Source: Oligoflexales bacterium (GTDB lineage: Bacteria; Bdellovibrionota_B; Oligoflexia; Oligoflexales; Bog-1112). Taken from it: 47,226 nucleotides of DNA. The DNA is taken from the NCBI GenBank assembly GCA_017985985.1, contig JAGNWK010000013.1, positions 1 through 47,226 of the forward strand. Direction: 5' to 3'. Under the pieces are notes generated by a model. The model was not told where the DNA came from, ran no database searches, and saw nothing but the letters and a program-made list of their open reading frames with translations. Shown piece by piece: positions 44,774 through 47,226 of this stretch; position 1 is the first letter of the stretch; each line of letters opens with the position of its first letter. Made by a program: the position numbers and the translations under genes.

Positions 44774-45124
44774 CTACTCCTCTTCCATCGTGCATTTTAA
44801 AGGATAGTTTTGAGTTCTTGCATTTTCAGTCACTAAGATGACTTTGGTCTCAGCTATGTCATAGGGATATGTCCCACAAATCCCCCTGCCTTTTTGGTGA
44901 ACGTCGAGCATGATGCGGGTTGCGATGCTTGCATCTTTTCGGAAAATCTTTTCTAAAATTTCTACAACAAAGTCCATAGGTGTATAGTCATCGTTGTGGA
45001 GGATCACTTTGAATTTAGAGGGGATCCTTACTTTGCGTTCGTGAGATGGAGATAGAAATCCTTCGTTGTCTTCTTTCGGGGACCGAGAGAGATATATATC
45101 TGATGATTTTAAAATTTCAGACAT
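44774..45124 (-). CDS. clpS: ClpS, adaptor of ClpAP (N-degron pathway)
   Basis: A 116-residue adaptor that presents N-end-rule substrates to ClpA. The core KFKVILHNDDYTPMDFVVEI, then ATRIMLDVHQKGRGICG and IAETKV, contains the residues that bind the N-terminal amino acid (NDDYTPM) and ClpA. The N-terminal tail of about 40 residues is longer than in E. coli. The ATG at 45124 has AAGGAAG before it, so the GTG at 45136 is not needed. Confidence 0.96.
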   Translation of the reverse strand: MSEILKSSDIYLSRSPKEDNEGFLSPSHERKVRIPSKFKVILHNDDYTPMDFVVEILEKIFRKDASIATRIMLDVHQKGRGICGTYPYDIAETKVILVTENARTQNYPLKCTMEEE

Positions 45125-45207
45125 AGCTTCCTTCACTTTCTTGGGCTACGCGCGCTACAGCCAGCCAGATTCTTCCATATATAAGCTTTCATTCAAGCTT
45201 CTCCTTT

Positions 45208-45235
45208 AAAATATAGAGCCTCCACGCGTTGTCAA
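45208..45235 (-). promoter_or_regulatory. Probable sigma70-type promoter for clpS-clpA-MATE operon
   Basis: On the minus strand a consensus TTGACA (45235-45230) and TATTTT (45213-45208) are 16 bases apart. The expected start near 45200 gives a leader of about 75 bases before clpS. No heat-shock-type motif was seen. Confidence 0.5.
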
Positions 45236-45403
45236 TTGTCTCCCGATGAAAAGATGCTTTTTCCCAGCGTTTCTATGTCCAAGTTAAGAAAAAACTGCCC
45301 GATATCTTCTATCTGCTAAAATGATAGACTTCTTGAGCGTTGATTGTAATATAATGATTTTTAATTGTATTTTTGTTTTTTGCGCAGTTTTTCATCTTCC
45401 TGT

Positions 45404-46060
45404 TTACTCAATTTTAATGACAACTCTTCTGTTCTCCGCTCGGGCTTTTTGAAGGGCTTTTCCTGTGAGGCCTTCAGGGTTTACTTTTGGTCGAGTATGG
45501 GCATAGGCAATCACGGAGAGCTGTGTTTCCTTCACACCGAGCTGTTTAAACCATTCGAGCAGGGTAAATCCCCTTGCCGCACTGAGTTCCCAGTTGGATT
45601 CAAAGAGGCCTCCTTTGTGCAAAGGTTCATCATCTGTGTGACCTTCGATGATGAGCCTGTAGTTTGAGCTAATTTTTTTAAGAGACTCAAGGATATTTTG
45701 CAGATTTTTTTGTCCTTCGAGATGCGATTTTGCAGAACCAGACGAAAATAGAATGCCCTCCATAAATTCAATCCTTAAGCCCTCGGAACCATAATCGATA
45801 CTTGTCGATTTTTCTAGGCCACTCGTTTTGATGGCGAGTTCTAGTTTCTGAGAAATTGATCTCAAGCCTTCTTTTTTTTTGTCAACAATTTCTTCGTTTA
45901 GACCTTCGGTGATGTGGTCAAATTTTTTTTTATCTGGTTTCATAGTGGCGAGCAGCATCAAAAAAAAGCAGAGCATAATGAGGCACATGTCAGAGAAAGA
46001 GAGGAGCCAAAGGCCTTCCCCTTTCTTGACTTTCTTAAAAGATCCATCGAGTTGGCTCAT
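45404..46060 (-). CDS. motB: MotB-type stator protein (OmpA-like peptidoglycan-binding)
   Basis: A 218-residue protein with one membrane helix (LWLLSFSDMCLIMLCFFLML). Asp24 in SFSD matches the proton-carrying Asp of MotB. The OmpA/MotB domain (residues 90-217: IEGHTDDEPLHKGG, ESNWELSAARGFTLLEWF) binds peptidoglycan and fixes the stator. It overlaps the motA stop by 4 bases. It could serve the flagellum or a gliding motor; no other motility genes are present. Confidence 0.88.
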   Translation of the reverse strand: MSQLDGSFKKVKKGEGLWLLSFSDMCLIMLCFFLMLLATMKPDKKKFDHITEGLNEEIVDKKKEGLRSISQKLELAIKTSGLEKSTSIDYGSEGLRIEFMEGILFSSGSAKSHLEGQKNLQNILESLKKISSNYRLIIEGHTDDEPLHKGGLFESNWELSAARGFTLLEWFKQLGVKETQLSVIAYAHTRPKVNPEGLTGKALQKARAENRRVVIKIE

Positions 46061-46842
46061 TTTTTAGGGCCAGGTTCTTTAGGTATTTGTGGCACAGCAA
46101 CACTGGTGCGACCGTAGGTCTTCATGATGTCCCTAAGGTGAACACTTGATTTTTTTCCCTTTAAAGCTAGGACCCCTTCGAGAATAAGGAGATCGAGCTC
46201 TCGGATCTTCTCAGCTTCTATGGCAATTTTTTCTCCGAAAGGGCCATATAAAATGTTACCTAAGAGTAAACCGTATAAGGTCGTGACGAGGGCTAGTGCC
46301 ATTCCGGAGCCTATGGTTTCTGGATCTGCAAGTTGGGAAAGCATTTTGATGAGCCCAAGAAGGGTGCCGATCATGCCAACCCCAGGGGATAGTTTAGACA
46401 TATTCTCGAATAAATTATTGGCTAAAGCCATGTGCTGCTGTTTTGTGGAAATTTTTGCTGCGAGATTATGCCGGATCTCTTCGGCTGTGAAATTATTGAG
46501 AATGAGGGAAACGCCATCTTCGAGCAGAGGGTGACGGAGTTTGCTTCTTTCTGCGACAAGGGCCCCGACTCCATCAGATCTGACCTTGGCAGAACAAATG
46601 GTCAAGGCGTTGATGACTTGTGCCTGCTGTTTCATGGTGTCGTTGAATATCGACTGGATGAGAATTTTAAATCCGGTACGGAAATCGGAAAGACGGTGTG
46701 ATAGTAGCATAATCGAAGGGGGTAGAATCCCAAGGAGAACTAGGGCAGTTCCGTCAAAATAACCTTTAAACCCAGTCCCGTGATGGGTCAAAGTGAAGTA
46801 AATACCAAAAATAATGCCTGCAAATCCGATGAGTGATGACAT
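46057..46842 (-). CDS. motA: MotA-type stator protein
   Basis: A 261-residue protein with four membrane segments (IGFAGIIFGIYFTL; FDGTALVLLGILPPSIMLL; GVGMIGTLLGLIKML; MALALVTTLYGLLLGNILY) and a cytoplasmic loop of about 100 residues. The GVGMIGTLLGLI and GSGMALALVTTLYG motifs are characteristic of MotA/PomA. It forms the ion channel with MotB and turns ion flow into torque. It is the first gene of a two-gene unit. Confidence 0.92.
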   Translation of the reverse strand: MSSLIGFAGIIFGIYFTLTHHGTGFKGYFDGTALVLLGILPPSIMLLSHRLSDFRTGFKILIQSIFNDTMKQQAQVINALTICSAKVRSDGVGALVAERSKLRHPLLEDGVSLILNNFTAEEIRHNLAAKISTKQQHMALANNLFENMSKLSPGVGMIGTLLGLIKMLSQLADPETIGSGMALALVTTLYGLLLGNILYGPFGEKIAIEAEKIRELDLLILEGVLALKGKKSSVHLRDIMKTYGRTSVAVPQIPKEPGPKK

Positions 46843-46916
46843 ACATCTATTATAGGGAATGGATAAGGTTTCTTTCTAGGTTGTTTTTTTCCTAGGAAAA
46901 TAAGAGGAGAGATAGG

Positions 46917-46945
46917 TTGACCGAGTTAAAAAACGCTGTTAATTT
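46917..46945 (+). promoter_or_regulatory. Possible promoter for the gene at the window end
   Basis: TTGACC (46917-46922) and TAATTT (46940-46945) are separated by 17 bases on the plus strand and lie about 60 bases before the partial gene at 47004. Confidence 0.4.
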
Positions 46946-47003
46946 AAATAGATACATAATCTAGAGGTCCGTTCTCCCAAACCATCGTCCCTTGCTAAAA
47001 TGT

Positions 47004-47226
47004 ATGGATCATTCAAGGAAAGAAAAATTAACGACAAGAAGAGATAAGGAGGACATTTACCCCCATTCTGTCCATCTCTTCCGATTTTGTAAACGTATTT
47101 TGGACGATAAGTACGAAGGGCTAAGGGTTATTGATCAAGATATAGGGCAGATTTTAGGCTTTGATCCAGCAGATTGCAGTCACTGGAAAAAGGGTAAAAA
47201 GAATATCAAATCGATAGAGGCTATCC
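47004..47226 (+). CDS. N-terminal part of an unidentified protein, HTH-like (cut by window end)
   Basis: From the ATG at 47004 (MDHSRKEKLTTRRDKED) the frame stays open to the window end, giving 74 residues. An ATG at 47000 is in another frame and stops after 15 codons. The visible text HLFRFCKRILDDKYEGLRV, then DIGQILGFDPADCSHWKKGKK reads like an XRE-type helix-turn-helix N terminus, with DIGQILG as the first helix of the motif. The full function cannot be seen. It is divergent from motA. Confidence 0.6.
   Translation, partial: MDHSRKEKLTTRRDKEDIYPHSVHLFRFCKRILDDKYEGLRVIDQDIGQILGFDPADCSHWKKGKKNIKSIEAI

Noticed and set aside
45133..45192. Leader ORF (MKAYIWKNLAGCSARSPRK) just before clpS, with AAGGAG ahead of its ATG
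   Set aside because: The good promoter at 45208-45235 would start transcription at or after its ribosome site, and the peptide shows no attenuator-like codon run. Probably chance.

Overview
The window most resembles a chromosome segment of a predatory or host-associated delta-like proteobacterium (Bdellovibrionota/Oligoflexia); this is inference. Supporting signs are a ClpS-ClpA pair, a MotA/MotB stator pair, a fused NuoCD, a receiver-TPR regulator, a HdrD-like membrane Fe-S oxidoreductase, a RIO kinase and moderate GC. No 16S rRNA or other decisive marker is present.

Layout. 1-2283: the end of an unidentified gene, a Na+/choline symporter strikingly like animal CHT1, and a possible small membrane protein. 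2280-13424: one 3714-residue gene on the minus strand. It has a Sec-type signal peptide, a candidate H/N/Q/C cysteine-peptidase-like module near the N terminus and, from about residue 2250, an SF2-helicase-like ATPase related to the DUF3638/DUF3645 giants of eukaryotes. 13534-13996: IS1634-type transposase debris ending in a 26-bp inverted repeat. 14062-18122: an alpha/beta hydrolase (minus strand), then an envelope protein and two family-4 glycosyltransferases in a plus-strand operon. 18253-19694: rpmH-rnpA followed directly by a RIO kinase. 19819-21057: a secreted protein with an H-D-Q-C arrangement like YopJ/CE-clan enzymes. 21228-27200: nuoCD-E-F-G-I, the peripheral arm of complex I without nuoB or any membrane-arm gene. 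27437-30204: a methyltransferase, tRNA-Leu(UAA), a small envelope protein and several palindromes and tandem repeats.

30432-36008: a RAYT-like HUH transposase, a repeat field containing 22 perfect GAGCTA units, then a BlaI-type repressor overlapping a BlaR1-like M56 metalloprotease whose outer sensor is replaced by a lytic transglycosylase. A 40-bp palindrome lies between this pair and a divergent regulator with two receivers (both lacking the phospho-acceptor Asp) and TPRs. 36075-45124: a HdrD-like oxidoreductase, then a clpS-clpA-MATE-(DUF4175-like) operon. 45404-46842: motAB. The window ends inside a new plus-strand gene.

Most worth following up: (1) the giant exported ATPase/peptidase-like protein together with the secreted CE-like protein, as possible effectors acting on prey or host; (2) the BlaI / M56-transglycosylase pair with its shared operator, a possible wall-damage circuit in which sensor and wall enzyme are one polypeptide; (3) a dispersed repeat whose core is conserved while its 20-27-bp flanking arms differ between copies yet stay self-complementary.
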